Positions 7,504 through 16,434 of a stretch of DNA of 64,000 nucleotides are shown in pieces. Within the stretch, counting starts at the first letter, position 1. Every line of letters starts with the position of its first letter. The position numbers were made by a program, and so were the translations under genes. The stretch is from NCBI GenBank assembly GCA_002381645.1, contig DFXE01000020.1, forward strand, positions 124,001 through 188,000. The letters run 5' to 3'. This DNA comes from Bacteroidales bacterium UBA4116 (GTDB taxonomy: Bacteria > Bacteroidota > Bacteroidia > Bacteroidales > Tannerellaceae). The notes under the pieces were generated by a model that saw nothing but the letters and a program-made list of their open reading frames with translations, searched no databases and was not told where the DNA came from.

Positions 7504-8580
7504 TTATAACGCCTTTCGCATAAATCGTATGAGATTTTCACTCGCTATGGATTCAATATCTTTATCAGAATATCCTCTTTTCTTTAATAAGACAGGTACT
7601 TTTTGAATGTCGGCTATGGTCTTTAGGTCATAAGGGCACTGTTCCGTTCCGAAGGCCCCGTCGAGGTCGCTACCTATCGCCGCGTGTTTAGTATTCCCTG
7701 CTAACTGACAAATATGATCGATGTTATTAACCATGATCTCCAGATTACAATTCATACCTTCAGGAGTGGAAACACCCCGCACCCAGCCCGGCACCATCAT
7801 CCAGGCATCCAAAGCAAGCCCAATCACAGTATCGCGTTCGATCAAAGCTTTAATCATATCGTCGCTAAACTGACGGTTATGATTAACAAACACCCTGCAA
7901 TTGTTATGGCTTGCCCATATTTTACCTTTATACAGTTCAAGCGCATGCCAAAATGCATCATCATTCAGGTGAGTGACATCCAGGATCATATTTAATTCGT
8001 CCATCTTTCTGAGTAGAGCCTGTCCCATTTCATTTAATCTCCCGGAAGAATCCGTTCCGTTAGCATATCGTCCGGGACCGTAATGAGCAGGGCCTACCGC
8101 CCTCAAACCATAATTATATGCCCTCTCTACGTAATCAACATTCACAAAAGAATCGGCCCCTTCTATACTTAACAAATAACCGATAGGTTTTTTATCGTTA
8201 GGCTTTCCATCCTGCCATAGCTTCAAATGGTTGTCCAATTCTTCTTTTGTACGTATCATTACCATTTGGCCTTCTTCTTCCATAGCTCTATACCAGGCCA
8301 GCTGTGCCTGCGTTTGGGCCCAGGCCTGTTCAGGTGAATGCCATCCGGGCAACTTATTATCGGGTGCTACATACCTGGCTATTTGTGTAGCAACTACAAG
8401 CCCGACATTACCTTTTCTTAATTCTTCAAAGGAAATCGTTGCATTTCCCCTGTCAGGCTTATCTGTCATTCCGGCTTCTCTTCTGTTTATTTCCTGCACC
8501 GACTCACGCAAGTCCCGGTTCCACTCCATAGCATTCATACTAAGGTCGAGATGCGCATCTGCGATAAAAGGTTTATACAT
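7504..8580 (-). CDS. Membrane dipeptidase (peptidase M19)
   Basis: Beginning at the ATG at 8580 the protein has 358 residues and starts MYKPFIADAHLDLSM, the zinc-binding HxD strand of the amidohydrolase-fold M19 family. Other family marks are the metal-bridging Glu in LLSIEGAD, DVTHLND, WASHNNCR and IGSDLDGAFG. M19 enzymes hydrolyse dipeptides, often with a D-amino acid at the C-terminus. A start at 8631 is also open but would overlap the upstream gene and add 17 residues without homology. It is the last gene of a four-gene operon with GntP permease, RidA and a DSD1-like enzyme, 11 bp after its neighbour, which fits release or degradation of D-amino acids. Confidence 0.9.
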   Translation of the reverse strand: MYKPFIADAHLDLSMNAMEWNRDLRESVQEINRREAGMTDKPDRGNATISFEELRKGNVGLVVATQIARYVAPDNKLPGWHSPEQAWAQTQAQLAWYRAMEEEGQMVMIRTKEELDNHLKLWQDGKPNDKKPIGYLLSIEGADSFVNVDYVERAYNYGLRAVGPAHYGPGRYANGTDSSGRLNEMGQALLRKMDELNMILDVTHLNDDAFWHALELYKGKIWASHNNCRVFVNHNRQFSDDMIKALIERDTVIGLALDAWMMVPGWVRGVSTPEGMNCNLEIMVNNIDHICQLAGNTKHAAIGSDLDGAFGTEQCPYDLKTIADIQKVPVLLKKRGYSDKDIESIASENLIRFMRKAL

Positions 8581-8591
8581 GGTATTTGAAT

Positions 8592-9695
8592 TTAAAAGTT
8601 TATAAAACGATCCCGTGCTATGACTTTCCACGTATCTGTCATTATTCCTTCCTGGATAATAAAAGCCTTTTCATATAAAGCAACTGTCGGGCATATATGT
8701 ACGGGCACACCGTAAAAAACATCTCCGATATCATATTGGCTACTATCGGGCACTTTCAACACAAGATGTTCTTCACTATGTGCTATCGGTAACGCTTCAG
8801 GTGCATTAAGAAAGTGAACGCGTGGTAAGGGACTTTCAGCTGCAACAGCCTTATATCCTAAATCTACACAAATATGTTGCGAATCTACTTTCGATATGAT
8901 CCTGCAAATAACCAAAGCCGCATATTCAAAAGGCATTTCCGGTAATAAGTGATCATATCCCCAATCCCATAACACAAATGTTCCCGGCCCGCATTCACTG
9001 TTCGGTCGATGAACGTGCATTGGAAAAGTGGCTGTCCCACCTAAAACCATTACCAGTTTATAAGGGAAAAGCGATGTTATCCTCTGGTATACCTCATCGG
9101 CCAGATCGAATGAGAGATCAGCTGTTCTGAGTCTTTGAACCGGTTCCGTATCATGGATATTACCATTATATGCATGGAGTCCTATAATACGGAGATTTTC
9201 CAGCAACATCATTTTATCAATTAAAGCTACTGCTTCTAAAGGATTGATCCCTGTCCGGTTCATTCCCACGTTTATATCGATAAAAATATCCAGTATGATA
9301 CGTTGTTCCTCACAAGCCGCATTTATTAAAACTGCGCTCTGTTCATTATCCACCAGACATGAAAATTTTGTTTTCTGATATGCTTTTATTAAACTTAACA
9401 GCCTTTCTATTTTGGGACCAACAGGCTGGTAAGCAAGCAGAACATCCGGAGCATCTATCATACCAAGCATTTCTGCTTCGGCAATCGTTGCACACTTAAA
9501 TTTAGTGATTCCCGAACGCATCATCATCTCACAGACTTCTGCAATCTTATTTGTTTTTACATGCGGACGGAGTTTACTAACCTCACCGGCAATACCAACT
9601 GCCAGTTTTATATTGTCAGCAATCCTGTCTTTATACAAAACCAATGCAGGGGAATCTATTTGTTCCACATTATTTATCTTATACCACTCGTGCAT
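8592..9695 (-). CDS. DSD1-type PLP enzyme (D-serine dehydratase / D-threonine aldolase family)
   Basis: The protein has an alanine-racemase-like TIM barrel that binds PLP through the Lys in RPHVKTNK, followed by IDINVGMNRTGI, GLHAYNGNIHD and GGTATFPM, and a C-terminal beta domain with PVHICPTVAL, whose His and Cys match the metal ligands of eukaryotic-type D-serine dehydratase and D-threonine aldolase. It should cleave or deaminate a D-hydroxy-amino acid. From ATG 9695 it has 367 residues; an ATG at 9719 adds 8 residues and overlaps the RidA gene by 17 bp, so the downstream start is preferred. Its operon partners are RidA, which clears enamine/imine products of such reactions, and a DsdX-related permease family. 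Confidence 0.85.
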   Translation of the reverse strand: MHEWYKINNVEQIDSPALVLYKDRIADNIKLAVGIAGEVSKLRPHVKTNKIAEVCEMMMRSGITKFKCATIAEAEMLGMIDAPDVLLAYQPVGPKIERLLSLIKAYQKTKFSCLVDNEQSAVLINAACEEQRIILDIFIDINVGMNRTGINPLEAVALIDKMMLLENLRIIGLHAYNGNIHDTEPVQRLRTADLSFDLADEVYQRITSLFPYKLVMVLGGTATFPMHVHRPNSECGPGTFVLWDWGYDHLLPEMPFEYAALVICRIISKVDSQHICVDLGYKAVAAESPLPRVHFLNAPEALPIAHSEEHLVLKVPDSSQYDIGDVFYGVPVHICPTVALYEKAFIIQEGIMTDTWKVIARDRFINF

Positions 9696-9702
9696 AAAGA
9701 AC

Positions 9703-10176
9703 TCAATCACGTAATTCAAACAACGCTTCTATTTCTACAGGAATATTATCGGGAAGTGAACCAAAACCGACAGCACTACGTGTTCCGATGCCATTTTCTT
9801 CACCCCACACAGCTGCAAACAATTCACTACACCCGTTGATAATATAGGGATGTCGCTCAAATTCGGAAGTACAATTTACCATTCCCAACACCTTAATTAC
9901 CCTTTTTATTTTACTAAGGCTACCTAAATTGGCTTTAATGGTTGATAACATAGTAAGACCTACCTGACGGGCGGCCAATTTACCTTCTTCTGTTGTTATA
10001 TCTCTTCCTATGCGTCCAATGATCAATGATTTATCATCTTGAACAGGACCATGTCCCGATAAATATAAATATTTACCATCTATAAGGCATGGTTTATAAA
10101 CACCTTTAGGTTCTGGTGCCGGAGGTAAATTTAAACCTAATTTTTCAAATTGTTCGTCTGCGTTAAACATACTCAT
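9703..10176 (-). CDS. RidA-family enamine/imine deaminase
   Basis: This 157-residue protein belongs to the YjgF/YER057c/UK114 (RidA) family: YLSGHGPV early, GKLAARQVGLTMLSTIKA in the middle helix, and the C-terminal block GTRSAVGFGSLPDNIPVEIEALF with the conserved Arg (R133) and Glu of the active cleft. RidA proteins hydrolyse reactive 2-aminoacrylate-type intermediates released by PLP dehydratases. It lies immediately before the DSD1-like PLP enzyme gene (7 bp gap to the preferred start), which strongly suggests that it detoxifies that enzyme's product. It is somewhat longer at the N-terminus than Escherichia coli RidA. Confidence 0.92.
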   Translation of the reverse strand: MSMFNADEQFEKLGLNLPPAPEPKGVYKPCLIDGKYLYLSGHGPVQDDKSLIIGRIGRDITTEEGKLAARQVGLTMLSTIKANLGSLSKIKRVIKVLGMVNCTSEFERHPYIINGCSELFAAVWGEENGIGTRSAVGFGSLPDNIPVEIEALFELRD

Positions 10177-10194
10177 AAATTATTTGATTTAGCA

Positions 10195-11514
10195 CTATAT
10201 GAAAATATTTAATATTAGTACACCTAGTAAACCTATAACAGAAACAATTGTTTCCATCACTGACCACGACCTGAATGTGTCTTTCAAACTCAGGTTAAAG
10301 TATTCTTTAAACAACCAGAATCCGGAATCGTTCACATGTGAAAAGAAAAGACTTCCCGCTCCTAACGACAAGACCATCAGGTTCGGATTAACTCCGGTTT
10401 GCGCGACTAATGGCATAATAACACCGGCTGCAGTTAAAGCCGCTACTGTAGCAGATCCTATGCAAACCCGTATAATTGCAGTTATTAACCATCCTAAAAT
10501 GAGCGGATGAACCGGTAGCTGTTTAAATACATTTGCCAATTCCGTGCTTACCCCGCTTTCTTCCATTACCTGTTTGAAAATACCCGATCCTGCAATGATC
10601 AATAAAATCATGGCAATATCTTTCACAGCATCCACATAAACACTCATTATTTCCTTTATGCTTCTTCCCTGCCGTAACCCCAAGGTATAAGTAGCAACAA
10701 TCAAAGAAATCAACATCACCACAGATGGTGCTCCAATTAACGCTAATATAGATGAAGCCTGTCCGCCCATATTCGGAAAAATATAGGGAATGATGGTTAC
10801 AATAATAAGTAAAAAAACAGGAAGTGTAGCACTTACAAGACTATTTACTTTCCCGGGCGTTCCATAATTAAAATTACTTTCTTTTTGCTCGAATAAAGTA
10901 ACAGGTCCCGATTGGATATTTTTAAGGGTTTTAGAAAATAATGGTCCGGCAATGATAATAGCCGGAATAGCAAGACATAAACCTAATATAAGCGTCATTC
11001 CCAAATCTGCATCAAACAACGCCACAAGTGCAACCGGTGAAGGATGAGGGGGAAGGAATCCGTGTGTGACAGATAAAGCGGCAAGCATAGGTAAGCCAAT
11101 ATAAACGGCTGGTAGTTTATATTGATTAACAACAGAAAAGATCAACGGAACAAGCAATACAAAACCAATCCCATAAAATAAAGGTATACCAACAATAAAG
11201 CCTGTTATCATTAGTCCCCACTGGATATATTTAGTGCCAAACAAGTCTACCATTACCGATGCAATCTTTTTGGCGGCACCGCTTTCAGCTACTAATTTAC
11301 CCAGCATCGCACCTAACACAATAATTAATGTGAGGCTACCCAGAATACTACCTATACCCTCATCAACCGCCACAGGTAACCGTTCGAGCGGTATACCCAA
11401 AGCAATACCTGCTCCTATAGAAATAATAAGAAAAGATAAAAAAGCATCTACTTTAAAATATGAGATGAGTAAGATAAGGACGATTAGACTAATGATAACA
11501 ATAACAAACGACAT
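10195..11514 (-). CDS. GntP-family permease
   Basis: The 439-residue, very hydrophobic protein has about 12 membrane segments and the conserved GntP features: GIGSILGSLTLIIVLGAMLGK, LFYGIGFVLLVPLIF, HGFLPPHPSP and SATVAALTAAGVIMP. The family (PF02447) carries gluconate and related hydroxy acids, and in DsdX carries D-serine, by proton symport across the inner membrane. As the first gene of an operon with RidA, a DSD1-type enzyme and an M19 dipeptidase, a D-amino-acid substrate is more likely than gluconate; this is inference from context. No gluconate kinase is nearby. Confidence 0.9.
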   Translation of the reverse strand: MSFVIVIISLIVLILLISYFKVDAFLSFLIISIGAGIALGIPLERLPVAVDEGIGSILGSLTLIIVLGAMLGKLVAESGAAKKIASVMVDLFGTKYIQWGLMITGFIVGIPLFYGIGFVLLVPLIFSVVNQYKLPAVYIGLPMLAALSVTHGFLPPHPSPVALVALFDADLGMTLILGLCLAIPAIIIAGPLFSKTLKNIQSGPVTLFEQKESNFNYGTPGKVNSLVSATLPVFLLIIVTIIPYIFPNMGGQASSILALIGAPSVVMLISLIVATYTLGLRQGRSIKEIMSVYVDAVKDIAMILLIIAGSGIFKQVMEESGVSTELANVFKQLPVHPLILGWLITAIIRVCIGSATVAALTAAGVIMPLVAQTGVNPNLMVLSLGAGSLFFSHVNDSGFWLFKEYFNLSLKDTFRSWSVMETIVSVIGLLGVLILNIFI

Positions 11515-11744
11515 GCTCCTTAAGGGTATTAATAAGTTAGTATCTATGCCAGCAATTAATTGTTAAAGAAGTTACAAAGAAAGCATTTATTTTCATATTA
11601 GAACTAAAAATTAAGTTACAAATAATACTCGTGCAATATAAAAGGGTGGTAAAAAAGAAAAATAATGAGCAAAATTCTTTAACATTTCCAATATATGAAA
11701 ATAGTTTCGCATGAAACAAATAATAATACGGTAAATATCAATAA

Positions 11745-11779
11745 ACAAAAAGAAGATACTCCATAGGAATATCTTCTTT
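11745..11779 (-). terminator. Terminator after initiator tRNA
   Basis: AAAGAAGATA (11749-11758) pairs with TATCTTCTTT (11770-11779), and the minus strand continues TTTTGTTTAT. It lies 5 bp past the tRNA 3' end. Confidence 0.65.
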
Positions 11780-11783
11780 ATAG

Positions 11784-11855
<72 letters not shown>

Positions 11856-11885
11856 ATATAGCACGATCATTTCTGATTGCGAATG

Positions 11886-11916
11886 CAAAGGTAAGAATCT
11901 TTTTTGAATTACCAAA
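11886..11916 (-). promoter_or_regulatory. Promoter of initiator tRNA
   Basis: The minus strand reads TTTG (11916-11913), 19 bp spacer, TACCTTTG (11893-11886): a full match to the Bacteroidota -33/-7 promoter (TTTG, TAnnTTTG). The tRNA begins 30 bp beyond. Confidence 0.8.
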
Positions 11917-11922
11917 CTTTTT

Positions 11923-12405
11923 TCAAATTCTCTTACTTTTTCCAGAAAATTCGATAACATCGAACCTCAATATTGCTGTTCTGTAAAAAGATTTCTCTAT
12001 ATATACTTTTGCTTTTTCTTTATAATCCGATGAATACTTATCAATCAATAAATCCAACGCCTTCATTTTTTCCTCCTTCGGCAAATCCCAAATTATTATT
12101 CCTTTAAGGATAATACTTTCATATCCAGTTGTAAATTGGTCGGGAATTACTTTGGTTTTACCCACTATGCTGAAAGATACTTTATTGCATACTTTTAATA
12201 GATCAAGCTTTTTACCTTCGGGAGCACAGTGCATATAAACGTTTTTTTTTCCATCCCATACAAAACTTAAGGGTACACCATATGCTCCGTCTTCACTGGC
12301 TACCATAGAAAGTATTCCATATTCGCCTTTTTTAAGTAAATCTAATGCTTCGGATTCATCCAATAAACGATTCTGACGCCTTACTCCCGTATTATTATAT
12401 TTCAT
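11923..12405 (-). CDS. Pyridoxamine 5'-phosphate oxidase-like flavin protein (NimA-related)
   Basis: The 160-residue protein is a split-barrel flavin-binding protein of the pyridoxamine 5'-phosphate oxidase-related type (PF12900). The pattern RRQNRLLDESEALDLLKKGEYG, then GVPLSFVWD, VYMHCAPEGKKLDLL and VSFSIVG is that of small FMN proteins that include the nitroimidazole reductase NimA. The real substrate of most such proteins is unknown. It has its own promoter at 12444-12475 and stands alone upstream of the initiator tRNA. Resistance to nitroimidazoles cannot be inferred from the sequence. Confidence 0.85.
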   Translation of the reverse strand: MKYNNTGVRRQNRLLDESEALDLLKKGEYGILSMVASEDGAYGVPLSFVWDGKKNVYMHCAPEGKKLDLLKVCNKVSFSIVGKTKVIPDQFTTGYESIILKGIIIWDLPKEEKMKALDLLIDKYSSDYKEKAKVYIEKSFYRTAILRFDVIEFSGKSKRI

Positions 12406-12443
12406 TTTTAATTATTGCTATTATAAATCAGTAGTTATCATAG

Positions 12444-12475
12444 CAAAGATACACAGCCTTCTATTCTCCGCCAAA
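12444..12475 (-). promoter_or_regulatory. Promoter of PNPOx-like gene
   Basis: The minus strand reads TTTG (12475-12472), 20 bp spacer, TATCTTTG (12451-12444), 38 bp before the start codon. Confidence 0.65.
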
Positions 12476-12545
12476 TATGATATGTATTGTCTTTACCGAA
12501 ATAAAAGAAACAGGGAAAGATTTAATCGAGCAGGATTTTTGAATA

Positions 12546-13457
12546 TCAGTCGGCCTTATTAACAATCAGTCCCGCCATTTTCTTTTTTAGTATTTCTTTT
12601 CCTTCCCGGGCAATACCGATAATTTCTTTTCGTGCGTTTTTAAATCCGTATCTTCGGGCTGTTTTCTTATTAAAGCCGTTACTTCCCTTTATTATATAAT
12701 ACTTCGTAATGTAACCGATGCGCAATGTAAGAAGTGCCGAAAGCATCCCGTCTATAAAAGATGTTATAAAAAAGCCCGGGAGTTTTATATGTTGGGTAAG
12801 ATAAGTAAGATCGATATCATCAAGCATCTCCTCCGATAGATTAGTAAGTAATGCCGATGCCAGCACATTATAATATATCCGTATCAATTGTTTATAGGTG
12901 GGGCGGAACCCTGAAGCATATACCACTTTCTTTACCAACCGGAAATTGATTATTAAAAGACTGATAAAATCTAATTTCCCGTTTTGGGATAAACCAGTAA
13001 TAACAAAAGCAGTAAGCGCCTCGGCATGTATCTGTTCGTTCAACGAACGATATCTCTTTTCCAATTCTGAGGATATATGCTGAATAGTATCATCACGTTC
13101 ACCATAATTCCGGTCGAAAAAATCTTTTAAAGCTTCGGTATGTTCCCGTCGATTATCCGTTCCTTCTATGTAATGGTTATTTTTTGCCAATATGATTCCC
13201 AAGTTATATAATTCCTTTTCAGACAAGGCTGTCACTCCCGATTCGTCCAATGCAGGCAATTGCGGTGAAAAAAATACACGTACGAAAGGAAGGATCAGGA
13301 AAATAAAAATCAACATCCCAATAATGGCATAGAACACATAGTCGGCATAGGGAAAAAGCGGAGCCAATTTATCTGCTATAATAATTATGTTCCCGGCTAA
13401 TAGTATGCATGCCAATACAAGTATAACAACTAAAGCCAGTATTAGATTCTTTTTCAT
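12546..13457 (-). CDS. DUF697 membrane protein, partner of dynamin-like GTPase
   Basis: The 303-residue protein starts with two membrane segments (about 5-27 and 38-62), then a charged region, then a DUF697 domain (about 130-270: LTAFVITGLSQNGKLDFISLL, INFRLVKKVVYASGFRP, GFFITSFIDGMLSALLTLRIG). DUF697 proteins are often paired with or fused to GTPases of the Era/dynamin kind and may be their membrane anchors. Here it begins 4 bp after the dynamin-like gene, so the two form a translationally tight pair. The C-terminus is Lys-rich. No function is established for the family. Confidence 0.82.
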   Translation of the reverse strand: MKKNLILALVVILVLACILLAGNIIIIADKLAPLFPYADYVFYAIIGMLIFIFLILPFVRVFFSPQLPALDESGVTALSEKELYNLGIILAKNNHYIEGTDNRREHTEALKDFFDRNYGERDDTIQHISSELEKRYRSLNEQIHAEALTAFVITGLSQNGKLDFISLLIINFRLVKKVVYASGFRPTYKQLIRIYYNVLASALLTNLSEEMLDDIDLTYLTQHIKLPGFFITSFIDGMLSALLTLRIGYITKYYIIKGSNGFNKKTARRYGFKNARKEIIGIAREGKEILKKKMAGLIVNKAD

Positions 13458-13461
13458 ATTT

Positions 13462-15324
13462 TTAAAAGTTGGTATTAATGGTTTCGAACAAGCCTTTTAT
13501 CCCGCCAAGTGTGTATTCCATATGGCCTAAACTTTCCAGTTCTTCCTTCATATCGGAAACGGTTTCGTTGTAATGAATAGACTTCTCTTTTTTCCTTTCT
13601 TTAACCAGACTGGTAATTTCTTCCAGCCACAAATCAAAGCTTTTATTAAATTCTTCCATATAAAACCGATTCATCTGGGGTATAACAGATAACTGAAGTT
13701 TACCCGAATGTTTGGACTCATTTTCAGAATATCCGATAAACATAGCCTTCCGCCCGTTGATGATTGCACAGACATCTTTTTTACTGCGCCCGCCAAACCT
13801 GTAAACTTTATTTATTTTATCAGCTTCTCCATCGAAATGGAAGTCATATCTCTTATTAATTGATATTGAAGGCAGAAAAAATATAGACATATTATTTTGC
13901 TGCATGAACGACACTAATTCTGTGTACAATTCATTGTATGCAACCTTTACAATATCGTTTATTTTCATGGTCAGATTATTTCTGAATTCCTCAGATTCAA
14001 GGTAGTTGGCCACCACTGTGGTAGCGTCTTGTGAAAATTCTTTTACTTGTTTACGGGTCACACTGGTACGTTCTCCTCCACTCATAATGTTTTTTATACG
14101 TATAGCAGACAAACTTTCAATTTCGCGTTCCCAGTCGTGACGTTTATTTTCAAACATATTTCGTATTGAGCGTTCGATCTCATCTTTTTTGACCTCTATA
14201 GCTCTGAACCGCTTTATAAATTCGTCTAGTTTATTATTAATCCACTCAAGTTTATCCTTTTCACCACTAATTATTTTTCTTCGTTCACCGCTTTTTGTAA
14301 GCAGGTTATCAACAGCATATATGACTTTAAAAATACAATTCCGTTCATGTATCAATTTTCGCTTCTCTTTTATTGTCTGTAAAAGTTTTTCTTCCATATT
14401 CAGGAATTTATCCTTTTCTTTTTGTAAATCCCTGATATCCGGATAAAAAGCAGCATCCGTTACTTTTCCTAAATTTATAGAATAAGCCTCAATCAAATCA
14501 AATTTTCGTTCTTTGATCGTTTTAACAGCGAAGTTTATTTGCTCTTCTGTTTGCTGCTCTTTATCTTCGTCCGTTTTCCAGTATGAAGCATCAAACACAT
14601 TATGTATAAGAGCCACGGGCACTTCGCGATTCTTTTCAATAAGCAGGTTCAGAAACTCCTTTGATATTTTATTAACTGCTGAGTTCGAACTTTGAATAAA
14701 GAGGATAAAATCGGCATGTTCAACAATCTCCTTATAAACAGGATCATCAAAATTAGCATATCCTCCGTCGAGTCCCGGCATATCGATCAATATAGTTTCA
14801 CCGTTTATCAAATTTCCTCCTTTCGTAGTAATATTAGTGATAAGAGTATTATCAATACGGATATTTTCTTCATTCATATTCAGCCGAACATACAGATCGA
14901 GGTTAAGGCGGTTAAGCGGATAAGACATATGGTCGGCATATTGCTCGGTTTCATTTCTGTTCCTTATTCCCCGTATATAATCCAATATACTGGTAAAGGC
15001 TTCAATTTTATCTTTTCCGGGTTTTAATGTATACTGAAATATTTTATTTTCAGTTCCTTTAGAAATAGCCGAAGGTCGTACCGTACATTCAAGAAAGTGA
15101 GTAGGACTTACGTATTCGCGCGCAAAAAGATTGACAAGGGTAGACTTTCCCGATTTAACCGCACCTACAACCAGTACCATAAATTGCGCACTGTCGAACT
15201 CCTTTGAGGCTGATTGCAGTTTTTTAATACCGTTTCTGATATTTTCATCTTTTTGTACGGATAAATAGGTATTTACAAACGATTTAATCTTCTCTTTTCC
15301 CGAATCAATCAGTTCTTCCTTCAT
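13462..15324 (-). CDS. Dynamin-like GTPase
   Basis: The 620-residue protein has a dynamin-family G domain in its first 300 residues: P-loop GAVKSGKST (54-62), a switch region near VRPSAISKGTE, the G3 motif in LIDMPGLDGG (D181-G184) and HNVFD in place of the usual G4 NKxD. Long helical, Lys/Glu-rich segments follow (about 300-430) and a mixed C-terminal region. Bacterial dynamin-like proteins remodel or protect membranes, in some bacteria against phage or membrane stress. It lacks its own clear membrane segment, so the adjoining DUF697 protein may supply the anchor. The pair has a promoter box at 15360-15367. The G4 motif difference needs comparison with homologues. Confidence 0.85.
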   Translation of the reverse strand: MKEELIDSGKEKIKSFVNTYLSVQKDENIRNGIKKLQSASKEFDSAQFMVLVVGAVKSGKSTLVNLFAREYVSPTHFLECTVRPSAISKGTENKIFQYTLKPGKDKIEAFTSILDYIRGIRNRNETEQYADHMSYPLNRLNLDLYVRLNMNEENIRIDNTLITNITTKGGNLINGETILIDMPGLDGGYANFDDPVYKEIVEHADFILFIQSSNSAVNKISKEFLNLLIEKNREVPVALIHNVFDASYWKTDEDKEQQTEEQINFAVKTIKERKFDLIEAYSINLGKVTDAAFYPDIRDLQKEKDKFLNMEEKLLQTIKEKRKLIHERNCIFKVIYAVDNLLTKSGERRKIISGEKDKLEWINNKLDEFIKRFRAIEVKKDEIERSIRNMFENKRHDWEREIESLSAIRIKNIMSGGERTSVTRKQVKEFSQDATTVVANYLESEEFRNNLTMKINDIVKVAYNELYTELVSFMQQNNMSIFFLPSISINKRYDFHFDGEADKINKVYRFGGRSKKDVCAIINGRKAMFIGYSENESKHSGKLQLSVIPQMNRFYMEEFNKSFDLWLEEITSLVKERKKEKSIHYNETVSDMKEELESLGHMEYTLGGIKGLFETINTNF

Positions 15325-15359
15325 ATATTGATATTTTCACTTCCAACTTTATTGATAAT

Positions 15360-15367
15360 CAAAGATA
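15360..15367 (-). promoter_or_regulatory. -7 promoter element for dynamin-DUF697 pair
   Basis: The minus strand reads TATCTTTG, matching TAnnTTTG, 35 bp before the start at 15324. Confidence 0.5.
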
Positions 15368-15409
15368 GAAGGTTTTTGTTTCCACTATTCATTATCGGTT
15401 ATAAATCGA

Positions 15410-16318
15410 TCAGTCAGCCCATATCTGTTGAGGCATATTTTTATCTTCACAATTATAAAATCCTTTTAGGTAAATATTTAATTCTTTATCGATCTCTACC
15501 ATTGCAAAACTGTTATTATCAGGCATGCTTCCTTCAATGAGCCCCTTCATGGTGAAATAGTGTATTCCATTCCTGTAACTATATTGTCCGGCATGGTGAT
15601 GCCCCTGAAAAACCGCCAAAACTGTATTACTTTGTTCAAGTATGGCAACGACTTCTTTTGCATTGGCTACACAAAGTTTTTTATCAATTCCGGAAAAAGA
15701 ATCCAGCAATTGGTGAATAAAAATAATCACAGGAAGTTCTTCTGTCAATTCATCAGCCAGCCATTTTTTTTGTTTATCAGGTATGTATGCTTTTGTCCAA
15801 TCGAAATTACCGGAATCATAATCAGAACCATCTTCATTATAATTTGCATCCAGCACTATAAACTTCACTTGATTTATCACAAATGAATAATAGCTCTTTT
15901 TAAGATTTTTGGTTCCGTTACGGATATGCTGCAAAAAATCATCTTTAGAGATATTGTCCATATCATGATTACCTAATACATGATATACGGGTCCGTCAAA
16001 TGATTGCAAAGTCTTTTCTATTTCTTTTAAATATGAAATCGTATTTATTTTATCTGGTACTTCGTCCTGATCTTTGAAATCGCCCAATTCAATTATAAAA
16101 TCAGGCTTTTCTTTGTTAAATAAAGAAATAGCTTCCGTTAGTTTATCTTTTGATTGTGAGAAATAACGGGTTCCGTATGAATCCCTTCTGGCATAATGCA
16201 AATCAGTAACCATACCGAAGCGTAGTATCTTTCTATCGTTGCATCCGGAAAATATAATGGGGCAGGTTAAGAAAATAAAGCCTTCACAAGATCTTTTAAA
16301 AAACAATCGACGGTTCAT
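15410..16318 (-). CDS. Calcineurin-like metallophosphoesterase, exported
   Basis: The 302-residue protein has a signal that resembles both a Tat leader (NRRLFFKRS) and a lipoprotein signal (IIFSGC, Cys25). The metallophosphoesterase core is complete: DLHYA (D39, H41), GDFKD, GNHD, a histidine in FIHQLLD and GHHHAG near the C-terminus. It therefore binds two metal ions and hydrolyses a phosphoester outside the cytoplasm. The closest general group is the CpdA/purple acid phosphatase-like family, but substrate cannot be told. It is divergent from the GH43 gene, 116 bp away. Confidence 0.85.
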   Translation of the reverse strand: MNRRLFFKRSCEGFIFLTCPIIFSGCNDRKILRFGMVTDLHYARRDSYGTRYFSQSKDKLTEAISLFNKEKPDFIIELGDFKDQDEVPDKINTISYLKEIEKTLQSFDGPVYHVLGNHDMDNISKDDFLQHIRNGTKNLKKSYYSFVINQVKFIVLDANYNEDGSDYDSGNFDWTKAYIPDKQKKWLADELTEELPVIIFIHQLLDSFSGIDKKLCVANAKEVVAILEQSNTVLAVFQGHHHAGQYSYRNGIHYFTMKGLIEGSMPDNNSFAMVEIDKELNIYLKGFYNCEDKNMPQQIWAD

Positions 16319-16374
16319 GAGATTATAAGATTGGGTTTTACTTGACGTAAAGATAAGTATAGCAAATCAATTTG

Positions 16375-16405
16375 TTGCAGAAAAAAGAGCTATTTGGTAT
16401 GTTTG
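16375..16405 (+). promoter_or_regulatory. Promoter of GH43 gene
   Basis: TTG at 16375-16377, 20 bp spacer, TATGTTTG at 16398-16405, 29 bp before the ATG at 16435. Confidence 0.5.
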
Positions 16406-16434
16406 CAGTAAATTGGAATTAAATAAATCAACTT

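Noticed and set aside
11923..12405. Calling the PNPOx-like gene a nitroimidazole resistance gene
   Set aside because: The family is broad and nothing in the sequence shows this activity; only the fold is supported.
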